44,602 nucleotides of DNA. Source: Candidatus Omnitrophota bacterium (GTDB lineage: Bacteria > Omnitrophota > Gorgyraeia > Aquiviventales > Aquiviventaceae). Shown piece after piece: positions 32,989 to 43,179 of this stretch. The notes below the pieces were generated by a model. The model was given only the letters and a program-made list of their open reading frames with translations. It had not been told where the DNA came from and made no database searches. The stretch's first letter is position 1. Each line of letters starts with the position of its first letter. A program made the position numbers and the translations under genes. Location: positions 1 through 44,602 of the forward strand of contig JAHFGT010000011.1 in assembly GCA_023247275.1 (NCBI GenBank), in the 5' to 3' direction.

Positions 32989-34383
32989 TTATCCGCCCAG
33001 CGCCAACCCGACCGCTTCCCGCACCGACCGCACCGGAACGACCTCAAGCCCGTCGATCTCGACGGCTGAACGGTCGCGCACCGCGGCAAAACATCGCTGA
33101 AATCCGACCCGCCTTGCCTCGTTCAGGCGTTGGGGTATATTGGTCGCCGGCCGAACTTCACCCGTGAGCCCGACCTCGCCGATGGCCACATCGCGACGGC
33201 CGGCCGGGCGCTCTCGCAGGCTCGACGCAATGGCCAGCGCAATGGCGAGATCGGCGGTCGGTTCAACCACCCGGACCCCACCCAGCGACGAGACAAACGC
33301 ATCCTGCTGACCTGCCAGATGTAGCCCGGCGCGTCGCTCCAACACCGCAAGCAGCATCGACAGCCGGTTAAAATCCACTCCAGCGGCGCGGCGGCGCGGC
33401 AAACCGAATGCGCACGGGCTGGTCAACGCCTGAATTTCAACCAGTAACGGCCGGCTGCCTTCCAGGCTGACAGTGACCATGCAGCCGGGCACTGGATCAT
33501 GCCGATCGCTGAGAAACAGCTCGGACGGATTGGACACCTCGACTAGGCCTTCAGCGGTCATATGGAACACGCCTAGTTCATACGTCGCGCCAAACCGATT
33601 TTTCGTCGAGCGCAACAGGCGAAACCCGCTGGTGGGTTCGCCTTCAAAATGCAGGACGGTATCGACCAGATGCTCCAGCACCTTCGGACCAGCTAAGGCG
33701 CCTTCTTTGGTCACATGCCCAACGAGGAACAACGCCCCTCGACTCTGCTTGACCAGCCGAACCAGTTCATGCGCGCAGGCCCGCACCTGCCCAATCGACC
33801 CCGGCGCTGAGGTGAGCGCTGACGTTTCAATCACCTGGATCGAGTCGATCACAATGGCGTCTGGCCTGAGCTGGCGGATCACCTCTGCGATTCCCTCGAG
33901 CTGCGTATGCGCCAGCAGATGCACCTTGGCTGAACTGAGCCCAAGCCGCGTGGCGCGTAGTTTGGTTTGCCGCAGCGACTCTTCTCCGCTGACATACAGC
34001 ACGCTGCGGCCGGCTGTGATTCCCTCGCGCTCTGATTCGGCTGGCGGGCTGGCCAACGCGCCCATGACACTCAGCAGCAGCGTCGATTTGCCGATCCCTG
34101 GCTCACCACCCACCAATGTCACCGACCCTGGGACGATCCCTCCACCCAGCACCCGGTCGAATTCGCCCAGCCCGGTTTGGATCCGGACCGTATCATCAAG
34201 CGGAACGTCATCCAATGTGACCGGCCGCACCAACGCTGTCGGACGGGCGCTCGACTCCTCCACCGCGTCGGCCACCTCTTCAACCATGCTGTTGTATTGC
34301 CCGCACGCCGCGCACCGGCCCTCCCAGCGGACGGACTGGTGGCCGCATTGTTGGCAGACAAACAGGGATTTAATCTTCGGCAT
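32989..34383 (-). CDS. radA: DNA repair protein RadA
   Basis: Recombination helicase that helps process branched DNA. A four-Cys zinc finger (Cys10, Cys13, Cys24, Cys27) is followed by Walker A GGEPGIGKS at 92-100, the RadA-specific KNRFG at 261-265, and a C-terminal Lon-like domain. The length of 464 is normal. No Shine-Dalgarno precedes the ATG; a palindromic repeat lies immediately upstream. Confidence 0.97.
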   Translation of the reverse strand: MPKIKSLFVCQQCGHQSVRWEGRCAACGQYNSMVEEVADAVEESSARPTALVRPVTLDDVPLDDTVRIQTGLGEFDRVLGGGIVPGSVTLVGGEPGIGKSTLLLSVMGALASPPAESEREGITAGRSVLYVSGEESLRQTKLRATRLGLSSAKVHLLAHTQLEGIAEVIRQLRPDAIVIDSIQVIETSALTSAPGSIGQVRACAHELVRLVKQSRGALFLVGHVTKEGALAGPKVLEHLVDTVLHFEGEPTSGFRLLRSTKNRFGATYELGVFHMTAEGLVEVSNPSELFLSDRHDPVPGCMVTVSLEGSRPLLVEIQALTSPCAFGLPRRRAAGVDFNRLSMLLAVLERRAGLHLAGQQDAFVSSLGGVRVVEPTADLAIALAIASSLRERPAGRRDVAIGEVGLTGEVRPATNIPQRLNEARRVGFQRCFAAVRDRSAVEIDGLEVVPVRSVREAVGLALGG

Positions 34384-34393
34384 GTACTCGGAT

Positions 34394-34487
34394 GTCAGAC
34401 TTCAGACATCGGGAAGGACAATAGCAATGCCTTGATTTGGGATTTGATTTCCGTTGGTCCTTTGCTCTTCCTGATGTCTGCGTGTTA
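34394..34487. repeat. Palindromic element between mlaD and radA
   Basis: CAGACATCGGGAAG (34403-34416) and CTTCCTGATGTCTG (34467-34480) are inverted repeats with one mismatch in 14. Between them lie GATTTGG and GATTTGA heptads. TCAGACT/TCAGACA heptads precede the left arm, and the right end supplies the KQKSAK tail of the MlaD-like protein. Confidence 0.75.
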
Positions 34488-35237
34488 CTTTGCTGATTTC
34501 TGTTTCCGCGGCTGGGCCAGCAGCTTCCACGGATGCGCGCGCAGGTCTTGCATGAACTCGATCGCCTGCTGGTACAACTCGTCGTCGTACAGGAACTTCC
34601 CCAGGTTGCCTTCTCCTGACTCGGCGTGCGACATCGCCAGATTCAATCGCTCACCAAACGCTTTCCAGTTCCGCGTCGCATCCCGAGCCTCGAGCAACGC
34701 TTCTTTCAGATAGATGCGCGCCTCCGGATCGCCGACTAAGCTATTGAGCCCTTCCAGCGTTTGCTTGAATTCCGTGAGGACTTCGTTGGATCGTTGGATC
34801 GTGACTTCAATGGAGACCGGCGGCTGGCCTGCCATTTCCTCATTCGGCCCCAGCAACCGGCCCTGCCGCGGCCCAGGAGTAATGGACAGGAATTTTTCAC
34901 CCAGCGCAAACGTGCTGACGCTGATCGAGGCCTCGTCATCCGAATAGACCTGAATCGATTCGGGCAGCCACATTATGACTCGAATTTTCGGAATCGAGAG
35001 CGGCCCGGCAGGTTCGATGATGTTGACCTGTTCCACCTTTCCGACTTTGCAGCCGGCATATTGCACCGGGGAGCCGGCAATGATCCCATTCGCTGAATCA
35101 AACACGACCAGCAGCCGATAGCCAGGCTGAAACACCATGGACCAGTCTCCGATGGCGGCGATGAAGACAATGAGCAACACCAACCCCAAGACCACGAACG
35201 CGCCAACCTTGATCTCCAGCGACCAACGTCTGGCCAT
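34485..35237 (-). CDS. mlaD: MlaD-like MCE-domain protein
   Basis: Lipid-binding subunit of a phospholipid transporter. It has one N-terminal membrane anchor (about residues 9-29), a single MCE domain (YRLLVVFDSANGIIAGSPVQYAGCKVGKVEQV...), and a helical C-terminal half (about 145-240) of the kind that can form a hexameric barrel. AAGGGG precedes the ATG. It lies five bases after the ATPase gene. No mlaB or mlaC is present nearby. The last residues (KQKSAK) are repeat-encoded. Confidence 0.9.
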   Translation of the reverse strand: MARRWSLEIKVGAFVVLGLVLLIVFIAAIGDWSMVFQPGYRLLVVFDSANGIIAGSPVQYAGCKVGKVEQVNIIEPAGPLSIPKIRVIMWLPESIQVYSDDEASISVSTFALGEKFLSITPGPRQGRLLGPNEEMAGQPPVSIEVTIQRSNEVLTEFKQTLEGLNSLVGDPEARIYLKEALLEARDATRNWKAFGERLNLAMSHAESGEGNLGKFLYDDELYQQAIEFMQDLRAHPWKLLAQPRKQKSAK

Positions 35238-35242
35238 TCCCC

Positions 35243-36094
35243 TTAGCTTCCTCCGTGTTCAGCACGCCTGCCCGCCCCGCCAGCTGGCGAGCGAGCACCA
35301 GGGACAGGGCGGCGTGAGGACCAGCGCGACAGGATGCGCTGGTCAGGCAGCCCTTCCTGAATCGGACCGACCGCCTCTCCGTTGATGAACTGCTGGACGA
35401 TGGGGCTCTTGGAGTGGCGGATCTCGTCAGGGTTTCCGATATCTACAATCTTTCCATTGTAGAGCATCGCAATCCGATCCGCTACCTTGTAGGCGCTGCG
35501 CATATCATGTGTCACGACGACCGACGTGACTTTGAGTTGATCCCGCAAGCCGATGATGAGGTGATTGATGATATCCCCCATGATCGGATCGATCCCAGTC
35601 GTCGGCTCATCGTACAGGATAATCTCCGGGTTCATCGCCAACGCCCGCGCCAATCCGACGCGCTTACGCATACCACCCGACAACTCTGACGGGTACAGCT
35701 GATCAACCCCTTCCAGCCCGACCAACTGCAGGCATTCGTGCACCCGCTGCCCAATCGCCGAAGACTCCAGGGTCGTGTGCTCTCGTAACGCAAATGCCAC
35801 GTTCTCGAACGCGGTCATCGAATCGAACAACGCCGCGCCCTGGAACAGCATACCGAATCTTAAGCGAAGTCGGTCCATCTCTGGGCCACTGACCTTTCCG
35901 AGATCCACGCCGCCGACCAGCACCGAGCCCGCATCAGGCCTCATCAGGCCGATGATGTGCTTGAGCAACACCGACTTTCCGGTCCCGGATCGACCGATGA
36001 CGACCATCGTCTCAGCGTCCCGAATCGTCAGATCAATGTGGTCGAGGATCACATGGTCGTCGAATGATTTGCTGACGCTCTTGAGTTCGATCAT
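35243..36094 (-). CDS. mlaF: MlaF-like ABC transporter ATPase
   Basis: Energises the Mla-type transporter. Walker A GRSGTGKS is at 34-41, signature LSGGM at 138-142 and Walker B ILYDEPT at 159-165. The ATG at 36094 starts MIELKSVSKSF and is preceded by GGTGG; the longer open frame upstream is made of palindrome sequence. After the ATPase fold a tail of about 40 residues, rich in Arg, Pro and Gly, has no clear counterpart in the family. The start region can be sequestered in an RNA stem. Confidence 0.93.
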   Translation of the reverse strand: MIELKSVSKSFDDHVILDHIDLTIRDAETMVVIGRSGTGKSVLLKHIIGLMRPDAGSVLVGGVDLGKVSGPEMDRLRLRFGMLFQGAALFDSMTAFENVAFALREHTTLESSAIGQRVHECLQLVGLEGVDQLYPSELSGGMRKRVGLARALAMNPEIILYDEPTTGIDPIMGDIINHLIIGLRDQLKVTSVVVTHDMRSAYKVADRIAMLYNGKIVDIGNPDEIRHSKSPIVQQFINGEAVGPIQEGLPDQRILSRWSSRRPVPGARSPAGGAGRRAEHGGS

Positions 36095-36219
36095 CCCACC
36101 ACCTGCGGGCTGGCCGACGGCCGGCCGCTGGCCCTGATGCATACGCGGCAGGCCAGCGGCCGTTTCGCCGACTGGCGTTGAAATGCTCTCTGACGGCGAA
36201 ACCCAGCAGGTGGTGGGAT
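36093..36219 (-). promoter_or_regulatory. Long inverted repeat covering the mlaE stop and the mlaF ribosome-binding site
   Basis: The perfect arms ATCCCACCACCTGC (36093-36106) and GCAGGTGGTGGGAT (36206-36219) bracket the gap. Inside them CGGCCGCTGGCC and GGCCAGCGGCCG form a perfect 12-base stem with a 17-base loop. On the mRNA the mlaF Shine-Dalgarno and start codon lie in one outer arm and the mlaE stop in the other, so pairing would block mlaF initiation until the stem is opened. Confidence 0.75.
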
Positions 36220-37025
36220 CATCGTCCGATAAAGTAGAACAACGCCGTACACACGCAGTCTGCGGTGATGATCAGGAGAAACGAATTGACGACGGCCAGC
36301 GTTGTGGATCGGCCGACGCCTTCAGCCCCGCCCCGGGTTTGAAACCCTTCATAGCAACTCACGGTACAGATGATGCAGGCGAAAATGAGCGATTTCAGCA
36401 ACCCGGTCCAGAGGTCCTTGTAGACCAGCGGATCAAAGGTCATATGCCAATAGACCGACGGCAGAATACCCAGCTTGAGCGTCCCGATGAGAAACCCGCC
36501 GAACACCCCAATCGAATCGGCCCACACGGTCAACAGCGGGACCACGAGCACCATCGCGATCAGGCGGGGCACCACGAGGTACTGGACCGGATCAGCGGCC
36601 AGCGTCATGAGGACATCGATCTGCTCGGTGACTTTCATCGTGCCCAGCTCGGCCGCAATCGCCGAGCCGACTCGGCCAGCGACGATCAGCGCGGTCATGA
36701 CTGGCCCGATCTCGCGCACGACAGAAAGCGCCACCAAGCTGGCGATGTAGATCTCAGCGGAAAACTGCTGCATCTGATACGCGCTCTGAAACGCCAGCAC
36801 CATCCCGATAAACAGCGACGACAGCGACGCGATGAACCAGGATTGCACCCCGATCCGCCACAACTCATGGACCACCGCGGCCCACCGAACCCGCCGGGTA
36901 AACCACCCGCCCAGCGTCTGGATAAATAAGAGGGACAGGCTGCCAGCGTAGGAAAAGATCTCGACGGCCCACGCACCGGCCGTCGCCGTCGTTTCAAAGA
37001 GCGAGCTATTCAGGCGAGAGATCAT
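36219..37025 (-). CDS. mlaE: MlaE-like permease
   Basis: Inner-membrane permease of the lipid transporter. MlaE/YrbE features are clear: FIASLSSLFIGMVLAFQSAYQM, SVVREIGPVMTALIVAGRVGSAIAAELGTM and the C-terminal SCYEGFQTRGGAEGVGRSTT. Five to six membrane segments are visible and the length of 268 is normal. The ATG at 37025 is preferred to an in-frame TTG two codons earlier. It leads the mlaE-mlaF-mlaD cluster. Confidence 0.94.
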   Translation of the reverse strand: MISRLNSSLFETTATAGAWAVEIFSYAGSLSLLFIQTLGGWFTRRVRWAAVVHELWRIGVQSWFIASLSSLFIGMVLAFQSAYQMQQFSAEIYIASLVALSVVREIGPVMTALIVAGRVGSAIAAELGTMKVTEQIDVLMTLAADPVQYLVVPRLIAMVLVVPLLTVWADSIGVFGGFLIGTLKLGILPSVYWHMTFDPLVYKDLWTGLLKSLIFACIICTVSCYEGFQTRGGAEGVGRSTTLAVVNSFLLIITADCVCTALFYFIGR

Positions 37026-37147
37026 TGGCAAGGCGAGAACTGAAACACCACCCCCTCACACTCATGATTCTGCCATCGCGCATTCCAGCGCACAGGGCAG
37101 ACCCAGAGGCTCTGGTGTGGTGTGTGGCCACAGACGACCGAATGGTT

Positions 37148-39598
<2,451 letters not shown>

Positions 39599-39620
39599 GC
39601 CTCACTCCTGGTTCGCGTCG

Positions 39621-40682
39621 TTAATTCCGCATGCTCAGCCGACTACGAATCAGCTCGGCCCGTTTGGTGTCCCGCTCTTTCGCGGTGAGCGGCTTGCCCT
39701 CCAGCTTTTGCAAGTGCGCCGGCTGCGAAAACAAAAACAGTTCATTCACCGTCGAGCGCGTCAGCCCGTTCATCAGCCCCAGATCCACGCCGAGCCGGAT
39801 CGCGGACAACAGATCCAGCGCCTCAGTCGAGCTCATGATTTTTGAGTGCTTCAGTAATCCGTACGCGCGCCAGACTCGATCCTCGAGCTGCGGCCGATTG
39901 TTGGCCATCAGCGTTTCACGGCTGGCCTGCTCCTGATGGATGACCTCCTTGAGGATCCGCTCGATATTCTCGATCAACTCTGCTTCAGACCGCCCCAACG
40001 ACACCTGATTGGAGATCTGGAAAAAATTGCCGGACGCTTCGGTCCCTTCGCCATACAGTCCGCGCGCGGTCAGTCCCAGCTTCGTGATCGTATGGAGCAC
40101 CTTGTTGATTTGCTTGGTGATCACCAGCGACGGCAAGTGCGCCATGACCGACGCCCGCATGCCGGTCCCGGTATTCGTGGGACAGCACGTGAGAAATCCC
40201 CAATCGGTCGAATAGGCGTACGGGACCACCTCGGACAGCTCGTCGTCGAGCGAATCGATGATCGACCACGCGTCCGGTAGGTTCAGGCCGGATTGCATCA
40301 CCTGGATCCGCAGATGATCCTCTTCATTCACCATGATGCTGGTGACCTCGCCACGGCCCACGGCGACCGCCTTATGGTCTGCCCGCACGATATGCTCCCG
40401 GCTGACCAGATGCCGCTCGACGAGGAACTGGCGATCGACTTCGTCCAGCTCGCCCATTTCAAGAAACAGCGGGTCGTTCAACGTCGGGCAGTGCTCGAGG
40501 GCGTCCTGGACCACTTTCAGGACGTCGGCCTGCGTGGCTTTGGTCGCTCGTGTGGCAAATGGATACTTGTCCAGATTGCGCGCGAATCGGATCCGGCTGG
40601 AGACGACGATCTCTGACACCGGACCGCTGCCCCGCATCCATTCGCTTGGCTGTTTGAGCAGTTCGTCCAAGGTTTTCGCCAT
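39621..40682 (-). CDS. mcsB: Protein arginine kinase McsB
   Basis: Phosphorylates arginine residues of proteins, marking them for ClpCP. Phosphagen-kinase features: SSRIRFARNL near residue 28, NEEDHLR at 119-125, the CPTNTGTGMRAS signature at 167-178, and GTEASGNFFQISNQ. The C-terminal RDTKRAE matches the RDxxRA motif that binds phosphoarginine allosterically. The length of 353 is normal. The ATG at 40682 lies two bases past the mcsA stop with GGAG upstream; the longer frame overlaps mcsA. Confidence 0.96.
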   Translation of the reverse strand: MAKTLDELLKQPSEWMRGSGPVSEIVVSSRIRFARNLDKYPFATRATKATQADVLKVVQDALEHCPTLNDPLFLEMGELDEVDRQFLVERHLVSREHIVRADHKAVAVGRGEVTSIMVNEEDHLRIQVMQSGLNLPDAWSIIDSLDDELSEVVPYAYSTDWGFLTCCPTNTGTGMRASVMAHLPSLVITKQINKVLHTITKLGLTARGLYGEGTEASGNFFQISNQVSLGRSEAELIENIERILKEVIHQEQASRETLMANNRPQLEDRVWRAYGLLKHSKIMSSTEALDLLSAIRLGVDLGLMNGLTRSTVNELFLFSQPAHLQKLEGKPLTAKERDTKRAELIRSRLSMRN

Positions 40683-40683
40683 C

Positions 40684-41190
40684 TTACCGCTCCGGCCGCC
40701 GGGCTTGCTCTTCGTACCGACGGATCTGGTCGCGCAACTTGGCGGCTTCTTCAAACTCTTCCCGCTCGATCGCGCGCTCTAATTTGCGTCGCAGCTCGGT
40801 GATCTCGCCCTTGGTCTTGCTCGGCTTGGTCAGTCGCACCGGGGACTTCCCGAGATGAATCGGAGACCCGTGGATCCGCTTCAAGAGGCTCCCCAAACTC
40901 CGCTTAAACGTCTGATAGCATTGCGCGCAGCCCAACCGGCCGACCTTGCGGAAATCATCGTACGTCATCCCACAGGTTGGGCAGGCCTTGCTGGTGACCT
41001 CTTCCGGCTCCTGCGTTTTGCTGAACTCGGCCAGCCCGGACAGCAGGTCGGAGAGGCCGAAATGGCTCTCCACCTGCGCGCCCTTTTGGTTGGCGCACGA
41101 TTCGCACAGATGCAGCTCGGTCATCTGCTCGTTGACGATCTCGGTCAGATGCACCGTCGCTTGAGATTGTTTGCACACTTCGCAGACCAT
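40684..41190 (-). CDS. mcsA: McsA, activator of McsB
   Basis: Zinc-binding partner of the arginine kinase. Four CxxC pairs are present: Cys3/Cys6, Cys29/Cys32, Cys70/Cys73 and Cys88/Cys91. A C-terminal UVR helical hairpin (about 128-163, EITELRRKLERAIEREEFEEAAKLRDQI) is typical. The length of 168 is normal. Directly followed by mcsB. The 233-base gap upstream is the largest in the window and should hold the promoter of the mcsA-mcsB-clpC operon. Confidence 0.94.
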   Translation of the reverse strand: MVCEVCKQSQATVHLTEIVNEQMTELHLCESCANQKGAQVESHFGLSDLLSGLAEFSKTQEPEEVTSKACPTCGMTYDDFRKVGRLGCAQCYQTFKRSLGSLLKRIHGSPIHLGKSPVRLTKPSKTKGEITELRRKLERAIEREEFEEAAKLRDQIRRYEEQARRPER

Positions 41191-41243
41191 GGGAACACTC
41201 CGCGTGGTTCAGGCACACCACTCCGTTTCAAGTCTACCAGGTT

Positions 41244-41387
41244 TCATTTTTCGACGCTAGCGGCTGCTGCCCGTCGACCTGCGCATCGTTTCAATCGTGA
41301 ATGGTACCGCACACCTGCCTGGTCTAGCCGTGTTGAGAGCTGCGCCACGTGCTCCCGGCTTTCTTGTGACAGCTTTGACCGTTTCAT
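41244..41387 (-). CDS. Possible 47-residue basic protein upstream of mcsA
   Basis: The largest gap (41191-41423) contains one open frame, ATG at 41387 to TGA at 41244, preceded by a weak GAGAG. It would encode a basic, mainly helical peptide (MKRSKLSQESREHVAQL...). No family is recognised. It may be a chance frame in what is otherwise the regulatory region of mcsA; nothing else convincing is seen in the gap. Confidence 0.25.
   Translation of the reverse strand: MKRSKLSQESREHVAQLSTRLDQAGVRYHSRLKRCAGRRAAAASVEK
41365..41380 (-). promoter_or_regulatory. CtsR-like heptamer pair upstream of mcsA
   Basis: On the minus strand GGTCAAA (41374-41380), the CtsR half-site, is followed after two bases by TGTCACA (41365-41371), which matches the half-site at five of seven positions. 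The usual operator is a direct repeat of this heptamer with a three-base spacer. The site is about 175 bases from the mcsA start. Only suggestive. Confidence 0.22.
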
Positions 41388-41423
41388 CAACTCTCACGCG
41401 TCCGATTCGAACAAGGCAACGAC

Positions 41424-42290
41424 CTAAAGACGGATTCCCTTCGTGCGGGTAGTTTGGCGGAACGCGGCCCGCAGCTTCTCGGTCACCCGGCCTGGCACCC
41501 CGCCACCGTTCGTCCGCCCATCGACCTTGACCACCGGCACGATCTCTGCCGCGGTGCCGGTCAGGAACATCTCATCGGCGTTGAACAGATCATGCCGGGT
41601 CAACAACTGTTCGCTGACCGCCAACCGGTGGCGCTGTCCGATGTCCATGACCGTCTGCCGCGTGATCCCCCGCAAGACCCCGATATACGGCGGCGGGGTC
41701 AAGAGGTGCCGGCCTTTGACAATAAAGATATTCTCGCCGGTGCACTCGGTCACATAGCCAGAGGGGGACAACATGATCGCTTCTTCATACCCGGCGGTGA
41801 TCGCCTCGATCTTGGCCAGGATGTTATTGAGATAATTGAGCGATTTGATCTGTGGATTGAGCGCTTCTGGCACGTTGCGCTGCGTGGCCACGGTGATGAG
41901 CTGCAGCCCCTGCTCATACAGCTTCTTCGGATACAGCTCGATCCGGTCCGCGATCACAAACACCGTCGGCCGCACGCATTTGCGCGGGTCCAGCCCGAGG
42001 TCACCTTCGCCGCGCGTCACCACCAGCCGAATGTACGCGTCCCGCAAGCTATTGATCCGCAGGCTCTGCTTGACCACCTCGATCAACTCCCGCTTGGTCA
42101 GCGGGATCTTGAGCATGATCGTGTGCGCCGATTCGAACAGCCGGTCGATATGCTCTTCGAGCTTGAACACCAACCCACCGTAGGAACGGATTCCTTCGAA
42201 CACGCCATCGCCGTACAGCACCCCATGATCGAACACCGACACCACCGCCTTTGACCGATCCATGAATGTTCCATTCAGATAAACCTTCAC
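41424..42290 (-). CDS. ilvE: Branched-chain amino acid aminotransferase
   Basis: PLP enzyme that completes valine, leucine and isoleucine synthesis. Fold type IV features: FDHGVLYGDGVFEGIRSYGG, the PLP-binding Lys149 in IKSLNYLNN, and TECTGENIFIV. The length of 288 is typical. The start is GTG at 42290 with a strong AAGGAGG six bases upstream. A D-amino-acid or aminodeoxychorismate-type relative is less likely given the ilv genes elsewhere in the window. Confidence 0.94.
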   Translation of the reverse strand: MKVYLNGTFMDRSKAVVSVFDHGVLYGDGVFEGIRSYGGLVFKLEEHIDRLFESAHTIMLKIPLTKRELIEVVKQSLRINSLRDAYIRLVVTRGEGDLGLDPRKCVRPTVFVIADRIELYPKKLYEQGLQLITVATQRNVPEALNPQIKSLNYLNNILAKIEAITAGYEEAIMLSPSGYVTECTGENIFIVKGRHLLTPPPYIGVLRGITRQTVMDIGQRHRLAVSEQLLTRHDLFNADEMFLTGTAAEIVPVVKVDGRTNGGGVPGRVTEKLRAAFRQTTRTKGIRL

Positions 42291-42323
42291 AGCGATCCTC
42301 CTTCGTGAGTCACAAGCATCATT

Positions 42324-42405
42324 CAGAAGTCAGAGGTCAGAAGACAGCGGTCAGGACCAGACCTGCTTTATCTGATCTCTGACTTCTGCCCGCTGATCTC
42401 TGTCT
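42324..42405. repeat. Palindromic heptad element between lolD and ilvE
   Basis: The arms CAGAAGTCAGAGGTCAGA (42324-42341) and TCTGATCTCTGACTTCTG (42371-42388) are inverted repeats with one mismatch in 18. Heptads continue on both sides (CAGAAGA, CAGCGGT; TCTGCCC, GCTGATC, TCTGTCT). The right arm encodes the last ten or so residues of LolD. Confidence 0.85.
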
Positions 42406-43084
42406 GCGTAGCATTGTTCACGACTCGCCCATCCTCCATCGCGATCACCGTCTCGGCGAGCTCGGCCAACCGGGCATGGTGGGTTACCAAGAGCAAGCCG
42501 ACCCGGCCCTGCTGGTGCAACTTCGCGAGCACCTCAATCACTTCGGCACCGGTTTTTGAATCCAGGTTGCCGGTCGGCTCGTCGCACAGCAACAGTTCTG
42601 GCTGGTTCATGAGCGCCCGGGCGATGGCCACGCGCTGCTGCTCACCACCGGACAGCTCGCGCGGCCGGTGGGACACCCGCGCGCTCAACCCAACATCGTG
42701 CAGGCACCCGCGAGCGCGCTCCTGCAATTGACGACGCGGCTGGCGGCTACGGCCCACCAGGCTGGGCAACAGCACATTCTCTAACGCGGATAGCTCTGGC
42801 AGCAGATGATAAAACTGGAACACGACCCCGATATGCTGGTTGCGGAATTCGGCCCGTTTGGAATCCGGCAACCGGGACACCGGGCGACCTTCCCACAACA
42901 CTTCTCCGCTGGTCGGGACATCCAGCCCGGCCAACAAATGCAGCAGCGTGGATTTGCCCGCCCCGGACGGGCCCATCACGGCGAGGAACGAGTGCGGTGC
43001 CAGTTGCAGCGACACGCCTTTGAGCACCTCCAGGCGCACCCGGCCCATGACATATTCCTTGCGCAAGTTTTTCGCCTCAACCAT
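42368..43084 (-). CDS. lolD: LolD-like lipoprotein-releasing ABC ATPase
   Basis: ATPase of the exporter that releases lipoproteins from the inner membrane. Walker A is GPSGAGKST, the signature LSGGEQQRVAIARAL, and Walker B LLLCDEPTGNLD. The length of 238 is normal apart from a short end, QTEISGQKSEIR, encoded by the adjoining heptad palindrome. ATG at 43084 is used. It follows the LolC-like permease. MacB-type relatives share these motifs, so the symbol rests on context. Confidence 0.92.
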   Translation of the reverse strand: MVEAKNLRKEYVMGRVRLEVLKGVSLQLAPHSFLAVMGPSGAGKSTLLHLLAGLDVPTSGEVLWEGRPVSRLPDSKRAEFRNQHIGVVFQFYHLLPELSALENVLLPSLVGRSRQPRRQLQERARGCLHDVGLSARVSHRPRELSGGEQQRVAIARALMNQPELLLCDEPTGNLDSKTGAEVIEVLAKLHQQGRVGLLLVTHHARLAELAETVIAMEDGRVVNNATQTEISGQKSEIR

Positions 43085-43106
43085 GACCACTCGAAAGACG
43101 ACGCTC

Positions 43107-43160
43107 GTGTACGGTGTACGGTACCAAATCGGCTCTCACCGTAAACCGTTCACCGTTCAC
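43107..43160. repeat. Palindromic heptad element between lolC and lolD
   Basis: GTGTACGGTGTACGGT (43107-43122) and ACCGTTCACCGTTCAC (43145-43160) are inverted repeats with 2 mismatches in 16, each made of two heptads (GTGTACG; CCGTTCA). A further ACCGTAA lies inside the right arm. Confidence 0.75.
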
Positions 43161-43179
43161 AAGAAATTTTGTCCGGTCA

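Noticed and set aside
33473-34435. 320-codon plus-strand open frame
   Set aside because: It is the antisense of radA and is Ser/Thr/Arg-rich in the manner of shadow frames in GC-rich DNA.
36095-36142. N-terminal extension of MlaF
   Set aside because: The added 16 residues come from the palindrome, and the ABC domain starts at ATG 36094 with a ribosome-binding site.
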